Shown here in pieces: positions 34,900-44,013 of a stretch of 45,594 bases of DNA (position 1 is the stretch's first letter; each line of letters starts with the position of its first letter). The stretch is from assembly GCA_036661515.1 (NCBI GenBank), contig JAVWYO010000005.1, positions 1 through 45,594 on the forward strand. The letters are read 5' to 3'. This stretch comes from HGM05232 sp036661515 (lineage in GTDB: Bacteria > Bacteroidota > Bacteroidia > Bacteroidales > Muribaculaceae). The notes under the pieces were generated by a model that saw only the letters and a list, made by a program, of their open reading frames with translations, was not told where the DNA came from and did not search any database. A program made the position numbers and the translations under genes.

Positions 34900-34934
34900 C
34901 TTTAAAGGAGGGAATATTAAAAAAGATATAGAAA

Positions 34935-35591
34935 TTATTTTGTTGCTCTAATGATTTCTCTTTTCCCGTTTTTAGGTCCGGATATTCGTTCTACGGTGAA
35001 TCCCACAGATTGGAGGCGACGGCGAATGTCTCCTTTTGCGCAGTATGTAGTCAGTATCCCTCCTGTGGCCATGCATGCATATATGCGTGCAAAACCATCT
35101 TCGCTCCACATTTCGGGTTGCTTTTCTGGCGCAAAAGCATCAAAGTATACTACGTCAATGTTAGTTGGTAATTCAATATTTGGGTTAGTGAAGTCGATAT
35201 TTAGTTTGTTAATAGTGAAATTAGTTGATATTTCAATTGATTCATTCCAAGTTGCATCGGTTATGCTAATATATAGTTTTTCCCCGATTTCATCGAATAA
35301 TTTGGCATATCCTACTGCTGTTATCGTCTCTTTTTGTAGGGGATAAAGTTCGAGCGTGAAGTAGTTAATTTTTTTATTGGGTTCTAATGCTGTAACTATG
35401 CAATTCAAACCTGTTCCGAAGCCTATTTCAAGGACTCTAATGTCATTTTTTGTGCAGTGTCGTAGTGCGCAATCGCGATATATGTGTTGGCTTTCGGTCA
35501 AAGCGCCCTTTATGGAGTGGTAATGTTCGTCTATCTCAGGGAGGTAGATTGTAGCAGATCCATCGGCAGTAATTTCGATTGAGCGTTTCAA
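34935..35591 (-). CDS. mnmD: MnmD-like tRNA 5-aminomethyl-2-thiouridine methyltransferase
   Basis: A 218-residue SAM methyltransferase of the MnmD/MnmC-N type, which finishes mnm5s2U at tRNA wobble position 34. The N-terminus reads ITADGSATIYLPEIDEHYHSIKGAL, the SAM loop VLEIGFGTGLNC is at 53-64 and the YFDAFAPEKQPEMW motif lies near 142-155. It lacks the FAD domain of bifunctional MnmC. It starts 8 nt after the U32 protein stop, forming a mutS-U32-mnmD run. Confidence 0.9.
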   Translation of the reverse strand: MKRSIEITADGSATIYLPEIDEHYHSIKGALTESQHIYRDCALRHCTKNDIRVLEIGFGTGLNCIVTALEPNKKINYFTLELYPLQKETITAVGYAKLFDEIGEKLYISITDATWNESIEISTNFTINKLNIDFTNPNIELPTNIDVVYFDAFAPEKQPEMWSEDGFARIYACMATGGILTTYCAKGDIRRRLQSVGFTVERISGPKNGKREIIRATK

Positions 35592-35599
35592 TGTGCTGA

Positions 35600-36868
35600 T
35601 TATTTTATTTTGCGATGCTTTTTGAGGTCTTCAATATTTTCCCAGAGGAATAATTTGTCGCTGGGACGAATTTTATCGGCTATTTTTATGGAGAATCTAT
35701 CGCCTTTAATTGCCTTTTCTACGGGTTTAAGGTCTACACGTATTTCATCGATAGTGATGTTTATAGCGCCTGTCGTTGGACCAGTAATAACGATTTCATC
35801 GCCAATTTTTAATTCTCCAGCTTCCATTTGAAATTCTGCTACGCCAATGTTTGAAAAATAGCGTATTCCTTTTGCGGCATATATTTTTATTTTAGTAGCC
35901 GATGAGCCATATTTTGAAGTCCATTCACCAAGTCTTTGACCGAGATAGTATCCGTTCCAGAATCCTCGATTGAAAATTTTACTTAGTTCGATGTCCCATT
36001 TTGCAATTTTATCGTCGGTAAATGTATTATCGAGATATGAATTAATGGCATCATTATAGCAATTTACCGCAATTTGTACGTATTCGGCTCCTCGAGCGCG
36101 TCCTTCTATTTTGAATACCCGTACGCCAGCATCAATCATTTTATTTAGGAAATGTATTGTTTTTAAGTCTTTAGGCGACATGATGTATTGATTCTCAACG
36201 TCGAGCTCTTCTTGCGTGTCTTTATCCTTAACGGTGTAGCTGCGGCGACATATTTGTGTGCACGCGCCACGATTGGCCGATGTATTCATCTCGTGTAGGC
36301 TAAGATAGCATTTACCTGATACCGCCATGCAAAGTGCGCCATGGCAAAACATCTCGATGCGTATAAGCTCACCATGCGGTCCACGAATATTATCTTTTAT
36401 AATTGTTTGATGAATGTTATATACCTGTTCAAGATTTAGTTCGCGAGCAAGTACCACTACATCGGCATATTGAGCGTAGAAGCGAACAGCTTCGCTATTA
36501 GAGATGTTTACTTGAGTGGAAATATGCACTTCAACATCAATACTGCGAGCATAAATAATAGCGGCAAGGTCAGATGCTATAATTGCAGATATGCTTGCTT
36601 GCTTTGCCGCATCGATTACTTTGTGCATAAGTTCAATGTCGTCATCATATATAACAGTATTGACTGTTAGATAGCTCTTCAGTCCATTTTCATGGCACTG
36701 CTTTGCTATCTCGTGAAGGTCATCAATAGTGAAGTTATTTGATGAGCGTGCGCGCATATTAAGCCCTTCTATGCCAAAGTAAATGGCATTTGCGCCACCA
36801 TGTATTGCAGCTGCAAGTGATTCGTAAGACCCCACAGGAGCCATTATTTCAAAATCTTGTCTATTCAT
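35600..36868 (-). CDS. U32 peptidase-family protein (TrhP/RlhA type)
   Basis: A 422-residue U32-family protein. The N-terminus APVGSYESLAAAIHGGANAIYFG, a Cys-rich segment CHGALCMAVSGKC...CTQICRR (about 168-200) that could hold an iron-sulfur cluster, and a C-terminal beta domain are present. Relatives TrhP and RlhA act in prephenate-dependent hydroxylation of tRNA U34 and of 23S rRNA; despite the family name, protease activity is doubtful. The link to mnmD, another wobble-uridine enzyme, supports an RNA modification role; exact substrate is uncertain. Confidence 0.87.
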   Translation of the reverse strand: MNRQDFEIMAPVGSYESLAAAIHGGANAIYFGIEGLNMRARSSNNFTIDDLHEIAKQCHENGLKSYLTVNTVIYDDDIELMHKVIDAAKQASISAIIASDLAAIIYARSIDVEVHISTQVNISNSEAVRFYAQYADVVVLARELNLEQVYNIHQTIIKDNIRGPHGELIRIEMFCHGALCMAVSGKCYLSLHEMNTSANRGACTQICRRSYTVKDKDTQEELDVENQYIMSPKDLKTIHFLNKMIDAGVRVFKIEGRARGAEYVQIAVNCYNDAINSYLDNTFTDDKIAKWDIELSKIFNRGFWNGYYLGQRLGEWTSKYGSSATKIKIYAAKGIRYFSNIGVAEFQMEAGELKIGDEIVITGPTTGAINITIDEIRVDLKPVEKAIKGDRFSIKIADKIRPSDKLFLWENIEDLKKHRKIK

Positions 36869-36883
36869 ATCGTGTAATTGTCA

Positions 36884-39499
36884 TTACCCTTTGCCAGTAA
36901 TGATTTTTTTTATTTCGTTTAATTTGTTGAGCGCTTCAACGGGTGTGAGATTATTAACGTCGGTACTTATGATTTCATCACGCACTTGGCTAAGCACTGG
37001 GTCATCGAGTTGGAAGAATGAGAGTTGCATGCCAGTGCGATTATTGGCAACATCATCAAGGCTTTTATGAAGACTTTCTTTGCGATTGTTATCTTCAAGT
37101 TGTTTTAGAACGTCGTTAGCACGTTTAACGATTGACGGAGGCATACCAGCAATTTTTGCAACGTGAATACCAAAACTATGTTCACTACCACCACGTACAA
37201 GTTTGCGTATAAATACGACCTTACCGTTAATTTCTTTTACAGCCACATTAAAATTAGCAATGCGCTTAAAACTCTTCTCCATCTCATTAAGTTCATGATA
37301 GTGCGTTGCAAAAAGCGTTTTAGCTCTTGCGCGAGGATGCTCGTGTATATATTCCACAATCGACCAAGCAATACTTATTCCATCATAAGTGCTCGTTCCG
37401 CGCCCGAGTTCATCAAATAATATAAGACTTCGTTCGCTAATATTGTTTAGAATAGATGCAGCCTCATTCATCTCGACCATGAATGTAGATTCGCCAAGTG
37501 AAATATTATCGGAAGCACCCACGCGTGTAAAAATCTTATCGACGATGCCAATCTTTGCAGTTTCGGCAGGCACATAGCACCCAATTTGTGCCATCAGAGT
37601 AATAAGAGCTGTTTGCCTGAGTAGGGCTGATTTACCAGCCATATTAGGCCCAGTAATCATCATTATTTGTTGGTCATCGTTGCCGAGATGCACATTGTTA
37701 GAAATATATTTTTCGCCAACTGGTAGCTCTTTTTCAATGACAGGGTGACGACCTTCCGTAATGGTTATGTCGAGAGAATCATTAATTTCGGGGCGACAAT
37801 ATTTATTTTCTATGGCAACATTTGTGAATGCGCATAGGCAATCAAGTCGAGCAATTAATGATGAATTTAACTGTATTGCAGGAATATATTCGCTAACCGC
37901 ATTAACGAGTTCGTTGAAAAGGCGCGCCTCAATAGCCATTATTTTTTCTTCAGCACCAAGTATTTTCTCCTCATATTCTTTGAGTTCTTGAGTGATATAT
38001 CGTTCAGCAGCCGTAAGCGTCTGTTTGCGTATCCATTCAGGTGGCACTTTATCTTTGTGCGTGTTGCGCACCTCAATGTAGTATCCAAATACATTATTAA
38101 AGCTAATTTTGAGGCTCGGTATTCCAGTGCGTTCGCTTTCGCGTTGTTGAATTTGCATCAAGTAGTCTTTGCCCGTGTATGCGATATGTCGCAAGTCGTC
38201 AAGTTCATCATTTACCCCTTCACGCATAATTGAGCCACGATTAATAAGAGCCGGAGCATCGGGATTTAGTTCACGTTCTATACGGTCGCGAATGATAGTA
38301 CAAGGGTTGAGCTGTTCTCCAAAAGATTGAAGTACATCATTGTCGGCACTTGTACAAAGCGACTTTATTGGTACAATGGCTGTAAGAGCGCATTTTAGCT
38401 GGACGAGTTCGCGAGGTGATATGCGTCCTACTGCAACTTTTGAAATAAGTCGTTCAAGGTCGCCAATGGTTTCTAATTGCTCTTTAAGAGTTTCTCGTCC
38501 TTCGATGTCGCGAAAGAAGTATTCCACTACATCAAGACGGTTATTTATCAGCTTTACATCTTTTAGCGGGAAAATAATCCATCGCTTTAACAGTCGTGCA
38601 CCCATAGGGCTTAAAGTCCTATCGATAACTGTTAGTAGGCTCTTCCCATCTTCGCACATAGAGCCTATTAGTTCAAGATTGCGCACCGTAAACTTATCGA
38701 GTCTCACGTAGCGCTCTTCTTCAATGCGCGAAAGAGTAGTGATATGACTTATTTGCTTGTGTTGAGTAATATCTAAATAGCAAAGTATTGCTCCCGACGC
38801 AATAATTGCATTTGCCATGCGATGTACACCAAATCCTTTTAGATTCTTTGTCTCAAAGTGTTTTAGCAGTCTATCGGTAGCCGACTCTTCGGTGAAAATC
38901 CAGTCGTCGAGTTCAAAGTTGAGGTATCTTGCAGTAAATGTTTCTTCAAAAAGTTTACGATTCCCACGTTCGATAAGCACCTCTTTTGGTGCAAAATTAC
39001 CAAGAAGTTTATCAATATAATCGCTTGTTCCTTCGGCTGTTAGAAATTCTCCCGTGCTAATATCGAGAAACGCCACACCGCAACCATTTTTAGCAAAATG
39101 AACGGCAGCGAGAAAATTATTTTCGCGATGGTCAAGAATATTATCATTTATACTCACACCAGGAGTTACCAATTCGGTAATCCCACGCTTTACCAGCTTT
39201 TTTGTAAGTTTAGGATCTTCTAATTGTTCACATATCGCTACACGCTTTCCTGCTCTAACTAATTTAGGCAAATAAGTATCAAGAGCATGATGAGGGAATC
39301 CCGCCAGTTCAACGTATTGAGCCGAGCCATTAGCGCGACGCGTCAGAGTAATGCCAAGTATCTCAGAAGCCTTTATTGCATCTTCAGAGAATGTCTCGTA
39401 GAAGTCTCCAACACGAAAAAGAAGAATTGCATCGGGATGCTTCGCTTTCATCTCGATGTATTGTTTCATAAGAGGAGTTTCTACAATTTCCTTTGCCAT
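36884..39499 (-). CDS. mutS: DNA mismatch repair protein MutS
   Basis: MutS (871 residues) recognises mismatches and recruits MutL. The mismatch-reading GDFYETF motif sits at 31-37 (F33-Y34-E35), domain and clamp regions follow, the Walker A GPNMAGKSALLRQ lies near 616-628, and the ABC signature STFMVEMNEAA and Walker B LILFDELGRGTSTYDG follow. The C-terminus has a putative helix-turn-helix and tetramerisation tail. Length is typical of full MutS1. It leads a minus-strand run with the U32 and mnmD genes. Confidence 0.97.
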   Translation of the reverse strand: MAKEIVETPLMKQYIEMKAKHPDAILLFRVGDFYETFSEDAIKASEILGITLTRRANGSAQYVELAGFPHHALDTYLPKLVRAGKRVAICEQLEDPKLTKKLVKRGITELVTPGVSINDNILDHRENNFLAAVHFAKNGCGVAFLDISTGEFLTAEGTSDYIDKLLGNFAPKEVLIERGNRKLFEETFTARYLNFELDDWIFTEESATDRLLKHFETKNLKGFGVHRMANAIIASGAILCYLDITQHKQISHITTLSRIEEERYVRLDKFTVRNLELIGSMCEDGKSLLTVIDRTLSPMGARLLKRWIIFPLKDVKLINNRLDVVEYFFRDIEGRETLKEQLETIGDLERLISKVAVGRISPRELVQLKCALTAIVPIKSLCTSADNDVLQSFGEQLNPCTIIRDRIERELNPDAPALINRGSIMREGVNDELDDLRHIAYTGKDYLMQIQQRESERTGIPSLKISFNNVFGYYIEVRNTHKDKVPPEWIRKQTLTAAERYITQELKEYEEKILGAEEKIMAIEARLFNELVNAVSEYIPAIQLNSSLIARLDCLCAFTNVAIENKYCRPEINDSLDITITEGRHPVIEKELPVGEKYISNNVHLGNDDQQIMMITGPNMAGKSALLRQTALITLMAQIGCYVPAETAKIGIVDKIFTRVGASDNISLGESTFMVEMNEAASILNNISERSLILFDELGRGTSTYDGISIAWSIVEYIHEHPRARAKTLFATHYHELNEMEKSFKRIANFNVAVKEINGKVVFIRKLVRGGSEHSFGIHVAKIAGMPPSIVKRANDVLKQLEDNNRKESLHKSLDDVANNRTGMQLSFFQLDDPVLSQVRDEIISTDVNNLTPVEALNKLNEIKKIITGKG

Positions 39500-39519
39500 T
39501 GTTTTATTTTAGATTAAAA

Positions 39520-39527
39520 CAAAGGTA
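39520..39527 (-). promoter_or_regulatory. Candidate -7 element for the mutS run
   Basis: TACCTTTG on the minus strand matches TAnnTTTG exactly, about 21 nt from the mutS ATG. The -33 element is unclear. Confidence 0.4.
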
Positions 39528-39567
39528 CAAAAACCATTTGAAAGTATTGAGATGATTAGGCAGTAAA

Positions 39568-40959
39568 TTATCGCTTGATAAGGCGAAGGAGCGGTGTGGT
39601 CATGAATGTTGTTACAAGGGCCATTATTACAAGAATTACAAATACCGATGGAGGTAGTATTCCCATTTCATAGCCAATATTAAGAGCGACAAGTTCCATT
39701 AATCCGCGTGTGTTCATTAGGATTCCTATTGTAAGGCTATCTTTCCATGTCTCACCAACAAGTCGTGCAGCAATTGAACAACCACCAAGTTTGCCAGCAA
39801 TAGCAACAATAATTAGCCCCACACAAGTTATCCACATTTCTGGTGTGTTGAGCAGGCCTATCTCGGTGCGCAGTCCTGTGAATGCAAAGAAAAGAGGTAG
39901 GAAGAAAAATAGGGCTACATCTTCGACTTTCTCAGTCATTATTTTACGAAATCCAAAACTTTGTGGCATAACAACTCCAGCCATGAATGCGCCAAATAGT
40001 GCATGAATACCAATTATTTCGGTTATAGTGGCTGATATTATCATTACAAGAAAAATGATAGAAACCGATGTTTTTGTTATTCGATCTGTGTTTATATATA
40101 TCTTTCCGATTTTGTTTAAGAGTGGGCGCACTATTGCAAACATTCCCACGATGTAAATTGCCGTTAGTCCTATTGAAAATAATGCACTTGTGAATGTCCC
40201 AGCTTGAGCTATAGATATAACGATGGCGAGGAGGCACCAAGCCGTTACATCGTCGTTTGCAGCCGACGCAATAGTAAGAGTGCCTATTGACGTTTTTGTC
40301 ATTTTGCGTTCTTGAATGATACGCGCTAATACTGGGAATGCTGTGATACTCATAGAAATCCCTATAAATAGCGAAAAAGGTAGGAAAGCAGTATTACCAG
40401 CTGCATATTCTTCATAAATGAAATATGATGCAACGATTCCAAGAAAGAATGGTACTACTATGCCTGCATGACTGATTACGAGAGTTTGATTTATTTTTGT
40501 TTTTAGAATGCTGAAATCGAGTTCCATACCTATTGCAAACATATATAGGACGAGCCCTATTTGACTTAATAGACCTAAGTTGTTGAGCGATTCGGTAGGG
40601 AAAAGTAGTTCAAAAGATTGTGGAAAAAAATATCCAAGCAAAGATGGACCAAGCACAATTCCTGCTACTATTTCTCCAATAACGGCAGGTTGTCCTATAA
40701 ATCGGAATAGAAATCCAAATAGGCGTACGGTAGCAAGGATTACGATAATTTGTATAAGAAGAGTGCTTAGATGATGCCCAGCATTATCTGAAATCATCTT
40801 TGTGAACAAATTGAATGATGAGGATTCTGTCTCGATTGAAGATATAGCGGTTGTGTGGTCGATAAATTTATCTCCTCCTTCGATTGCAAAATATATAAGA
40901 ACTCCAAATATAAGCATCATCAACACATAGGTGATGTAGCTTTGACTGGCATGGCGCAT
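39568..40959 (-). CDS. CPA2-type cation:proton antiporter
   Basis: A 463-residue Na+/H+ or K+/H+ antiporter of the KefB/NhaS type with about 12-13 transmembrane segments. The first hydrophobic segment (about 10-26) is followed by a polar stretch (28-60), then a standard Na_H_Exchanger fold with GQPAVIGEIVAGIVLGPSLLG near 87-107 and the acid-bearing helix ASAANDDVTAW near 232-242 (the conserved Asp pair). It stops after the last helix and has no RCK/TrkA-N or universal-stress domain. Ion selectivity cannot be read. Confidence 0.85.
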   Translation of the reverse strand: MRHASQSYITYVLMMLIFGVLIYFAIEGGDKFIDHTTAISSIETESSSFNLFTKMISDNAGHHLSTLLIQIIVILATVRLFGFLFRFIGQPAVIGEIVAGIVLGPSLLGYFFPQSFELLFPTESLNNLGLLSQIGLVLYMFAIGMELDFSILKTKINQTLVISHAGIVVPFFLGIVASYFIYEEYAAGNTAFLPFSLFIGISMSITAFPVLARIIQERKMTKTSIGTLTIASAANDDVTAWCLLAIVISIAQAGTFTSALFSIGLTAIYIVGMFAIVRPLLNKIGKIYINTDRITKTSVSIIFLVMIISATITEIIGIHALFGAFMAGVVMPQSFGFRKIMTEKVEDVALFFFLPLFFAFTGLRTEIGLLNTPEMWITCVGLIIVAIAGKLGGCSIAARLVGETWKDSLTIGILMNTRGLMELVALNIGYEMGILPPSVFVILVIMALVTTFMTTPLLRLIKR

Positions 40960-41034
40960 ATAATTATTATTTTATATTCATTAAATGAAAAATAACGCCT
41001 ATTTGTTTAAAAAAAGTCTTTTTTTATTGCCTAT

Positions 41035-41814
41035 TTATTCAAATCGCCATGTAATTGTTCCTACTTGGTCGGTAGTCGTTTCGGTGGAAACCGAGAAACG
41101 GGAATTTTTTGATGCTTTTTCACAACTACGGCGTACCGAAGTGCTTGCAGCAGCGCTACCAGTGCCACTTCTATATCTCGCCGATGTGACGCGTCCACGA
41201 GAGTCGACACGTACTTCAATAACTACTTTTCCGTCGACATTACTTGAAGGACGACCCCAATTTTCAAGTGTGCGACCTTTAAGAGAAAATCCAGGAGCGC
41301 CACTTCGAGCGCCAACGTCAGCATTCCCATTAGGAGAGCCCTCTTTAGAGTCGCCTTTTCCCGAAGATTTAAATGCAACGCGTTTATTTATCTTATCCGA
41401 TTTTTCTTTTTCTCGTTTTATGCGTTCTTGTTCTTCAATTTCTTTTTTTGAAGGACCTGGTTTTTTCTTTTTCTCCTCTTTTTTTACCTTCATTGGCGAT
41501 TCTTCATTAGTGGAGATAAGCTCAGCGCTTTCACCAGCTTCGCCAGTATTTTTCATATCTTCACCTTCGCTTTCGGTTTCAGCTTTTGTCTCCTCAGGAA
41601 TGGCATTATCCATTTCTTGAGATGCAGGTTGTTGAATATTACCAAGCATCACGTATTCGCCGCCAAATAGGATTTCGCTTTGCTTTGGAATAGGCATGTC
41701 TTTAGGAGGCCATGAGTAATAAAGAAATGAGAATACGAGCACCGCAACTACTATTGCATGAAATAGTAGAGTGGCAATAAGTGCTATCGCTCGGTTTTTG
41801 TCAAATTTCTTCAT
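41035..41814 (-). CDS. TonB/TolA-like energy transducer
   Basis: A 259-residue protein with a short cytoplasmic end, a transmembrane anchor (about 10-34), a long charged Lys/Glu-rich linker (about 60-150) and a C-terminal domain resembling TonB (VEVRVDSRGRVTSARYR near 185-200). It lies directly after exbB and exbD, so it is the third member of a proton-powered envelope motor. The sequence is intermediate between TonB and TolA; I cannot tell whether it drives TonB-dependent transport or Tol-Pal style envelope constriction. Confidence 0.82.
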   Translation of the reverse strand: MKKFDKNRAIALIATLLFHAIVVAVLVFSFLYYSWPPKDMPIPKQSEILFGGEYVMLGNIQQPASQEMDNAIPEETKAETESEGEDMKNTGEAGESAELISTNEESPMKVKKEEKKKKPGPSKKEIEEQERIKREKEKSDKINKRVAFKSSGKGDSKEGSPNGNADVGARSGAPGFSLKGRTLENWGRPSSNVDGKVVIEVRVDSRGRVTSARYRSGTGSAAASTSVRRSCEKASKNSRFSVSTETTTDQVGTITWRFE

Positions 41815-41831
41815 TCTTGTCTATAATATTA

Positions 41832-42326
41832 TTATGGCTTAGTGGTGTTGACTTTTTCTGTTGTCGGAGTGTTGGTTTGATTAAGGGGCTCAATCAAATT
41901 TGGATTATATGCGTTTTCCTTAGCCGGTTTAGTAGCAAGAACCATTTTCAAGTTGTTTCGTGCGCTTTTATCGAGAATTTCTATAATTTTCCCATAAGGA
42001 ACTTCTTCATCAGCATATAGAGCAATGAATTGTTCGGGATTATTTTCTTGAGTTAGCTTTAAAAATCCGAGAAGTTGGTCAGATGCAATAGGTTGAGGTT
42101 CCTCCTCGCCAAAAGATGCGTAAATATTTAATTCTTTGTCAACATATACACGAGTTCCTGGCTTTATAGCAGTCTGTTCACCACTTTGTGGAAGGTTTAC
42201 TTCGAGAGCAGTAGGAAACACGAATGTAGATGTTACCATGAAGAAAATCAGCAATAGGAATATAACATCGGTCATTGATGCCATACTAAACATTGCCATC
42301 ATATCGTGTTGTCGTTTAAGAGCCAT
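41832..42326 (-). CDS. ExbD/TolR-family biopolymer transport protein
   Basis: A 164-residue single-span protein. The N-terminal MFSMASMTDVIFLLLIFFMVTSTF (about 13-36) holds the proton-channel Asp21 (D in TDVIF), characteristic of ExbD/TolR. A periplasmic domain follows (about 40-130) and a Pro/Thr-rich end. It follows exbB and precedes the TonB-like gene, with a gap of 17 nt, and is co-transcribed with both. Confidence 0.92.
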   Translation of the reverse strand: MALKRQHDMMAMFSMASMTDVIFLLLIFFMVTSTFVFPTALEVNLPQSGEQTAIKPGTRVYVDKELNIYASFGEEEPQPIASDQLLGFLKLTQENNPEQFIALYADEEVPYGKIIEILDKSARNNLKMVLATKPAKENAYNPNLIEPLNQTNTPTTEKVNTTKP

Positions 42327-42355
42327 AATAGAGTGAGATTAATTGATGAAACTGT

Positions 42356-43081
42356 TTATTTAGCTGGCTCATTTAGCAAGTCCATAAATTCCATTGTCTT
42401 AGCTTCAAGTCGGTTCATGACATTGTTGAGGCGAGCGACAAGGAAATTATAAGCAAAAAGGGCTAAAATACCAACAATAAGACCTGCTACGGTGGTAACA
42501 AGAGCTTCATATATACCATTTGCAAGGATACTAACATTTGCGCTACCTCCTGCGCTTGCAAGAGCGAAGAAAGCCTCTACCATACCTATTACCGTCCCAA
42601 GGAATCCGAGCATTGGTGCTCCGGCAGCAGTTGTAGCCAGCCAAGGGAAGCCTTTGCCAAGTTTAGCTATTTCAAGGTTACCAACATTTTCGATAGCTAC
42701 AAGTACATCGTTCATAGGACGACCTATACGAGAGATGCCTTTCATTATTAGGCGAGCATAAGGAGTGTCTGTCTTCTTACATAGATTGACAGCACTTTCT
42801 ATCTCACCTTCATAAATATAATCTTTAATTCGCTTCATGAAAGTATCGTCTTCTTTGTCGGCAGCACGAATGACAAGAAAACGCTCTATAAGGATATAGA
42901 TACTTATTAGTGAAAGGATAGCAAGAGGAATCATTATAATTCCGCCTTTTAGAGTTAAGTCCCACACCGATAGCTGTTGTTCAATAGCTGGAGATGCTTG
43001 AGCAGTAGCTTGGTTGACGGTTGCTGTGACAGTGTCGGCTTGTGTAGCTATGGTAGCAAGAATGGAATTAATAATAGCCAT
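42356..43081 (-). CDS. ExbB/TolQ/MotA-family proton channel
   Basis: A 241-residue polytopic protein. Three hydrophobic spans (about 48-70, 145-170, 190-215) bear the family pattern ATTAAGAPMLGFLGTVIGMVEAFFALAS (about 148-176), and AL.TTVAGLIVGILALFAYNFL follows. It forms the stator pentamer around an ExbD dimer and powers the TonB/TolA-like partner downstream. The N-terminal 35 residues (NQATAQASPAI) are a low-complexity extension. pdxJ is 44 nt upstream, in the same direction. Confidence 0.93.
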   Translation of the reverse strand: MAIINSILATIATQADTVTATVNQATAQASPAIEQQLSVWDLTLKGGIIMIPLAILSLISIYILIERFLVIRAADKEDDTFMKRIKDYIYEGEIESAVNLCKKTDTPYARLIMKGISRIGRPMNDVLVAIENVGNLEIAKLGKGFPWLATTAAGAPMLGFLGTVIGMVEAFFALASAGGSANVSILANGIYEALVTTVAGLIVGILALFAYNFLVARLNNVMNRLEAKTMEFMDLLNEPAK

Positions 43082-43125
43082 GAGCGTGAAGTTTATTTTT
43101 TGTTATTTAAGTCGTAAATGTTATA

Positions 43126-43839
43126 TTATTTTAGGCAATCTTTGTATGCATTAATTGCCATTTCGAGTCCCATATAAAGTGCGTCAGAGATAAGAGAATG
43201 CCCAATAGATACTTCATTAAGATGAGGGACATTTTGTTTGAAATATTTTAGATTATCAAGGTTTAGGTCATGCCCTGCATTTATTCCCAAGCCTGCATTA
43301 TGTGCGGTTTCGGCAGCTAAAATATAAGGTGCCACAGCCTCTTTTTTGTTTGTTTTAAAGTTAAGAGCATAGGGCTCGGTGTATAGCTCAATGCGGTCGG
43401 CTCCTGTTTCAGATGCTGCTTTTATGTTATCGATGTCGGTGTCAACAAAGATACTTGTTCTTATGCCTGCCTCTTTTAGGCGATCAACGATAGCAGATAT
43501 AAATTCCATATTATCTTCTATCTTCCAGCCAGCACAAGATGTGAGAGCATCTGGAGAGTCGGGAACGAGAGTTACTTGTTCGGGCTTTACTTTCAGGACT
43601 AAGTCTATAAATTCAGGGGAAGGATATCCTTCTATATTAAACTCTGTTTTTATTAAAGGGCGTAAAGCAAATACGTCGGCATATTTTATATGTCGTTCAT
43701 CAGGACGTGGATGTACAGTAATACCATCTGCACCAAAATTCTCACAATCAATAGCCACCTGTTCAACATTAGGCATATTACCACCTCTTGCATTTCTGAG
43801 GGTAGCAACTTTATTGATATTTACACTTAAATTTGTCAT
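43126..43839 (-). CDS. pdxJ: Pyridoxine 5'-phosphate synthase
   Basis: PdxJ (237 residues) condenses 1-deoxyxylulose-5-phosphate with 3-amino-2-oxopropyl phosphate to form pyridoxine 5'-phosphate, the last step of the DXP-dependent vitamin B6 route. The start VNINKVATLRNARGG (6-20), the active-site HPRPDERHI near 42-50, and the closing NIGH-like VSIGHSLISDALYMGLE are family features. Its presence implies de novo B6 synthesis. It leads the exbB-exbD-tonB run and is divergent from nadK across a 174-bp gap. Confidence 0.96.
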   Translation of the reverse strand: MTNLSVNINKVATLRNARGGNMPNVEQVAIDCENFGADGITVHPRPDERHIKYADVFALRPLIKTEFNIEGYPSPEFIDLVLKVKPEQVTLVPDSPDALTSCAGWKIEDNMEFISAIVDRLKEAGIRTSIFVDTDIDNIKAASETGADRIELYTEPYALNFKTNKKEAVAPYILAAETAHNAGLGINAGHDLNLDNLKYFKQNVPHLNEVSIGHSLISDALYMGLEMAINAYKDCLK

Positions 43840-43865
43840 TTATATACCTCGCAAAATAAATTGAA

Positions 43866-43940
43866 AACGTTATTTAGCATAATGAGCAGTTATCATTTTA
43901 TAGTTTATAAAAAAGCAGTACATTTGTAATAACGTTATTT
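43866..43940. repeat. AACGTTATTT direct repeat in the nadK-pdxJ gap
   Basis: Identical 10-mers at 43866-43875 and 43931-43940, 65 bp apart, each contain AACGTT. They lie in the divergent promoter gap and could be regulator sites or chance. Confidence 0.4.
43919..43926 (+). promoter_or_regulatory. Candidate -7 element for nadK
   Basis: TACATTTG matches TAnnTTTG and predicts a leader of about 80 nt. No clear -33 TTTG upstream. Confidence 0.35.
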
Positions 43941-43944
43941 CTTA

Positions 43945-43952
43945 CAAAAGTA
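43945..43952 (-). promoter_or_regulatory. Candidate -7 element for pdxJ
   Basis: TACTTTTG on the minus strand matches TAnnTTTG and would start transcription about 100 nt before the pdxJ ATG. The -33 element is unclear. Confidence 0.35.
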
Positions 43953-44013
43953 ACATGAAATAATAATATTCTAAAGAAAATATCGAGTAAAAATTAAATT
44001 TATTATATTTAGT

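Noticed and set aside
40985..41620. 211-codon plus-strand frame opposite the tonB-like gene
   Set aside because: It is the complement of the Lys/Glu-rich linker, giving a Ser/Phe-rich low-complexity translation.
43379..43864. 161-codon frame opposite pdxJ
   Set aside because: Shadow of a well-supported pdxJ; no domain.
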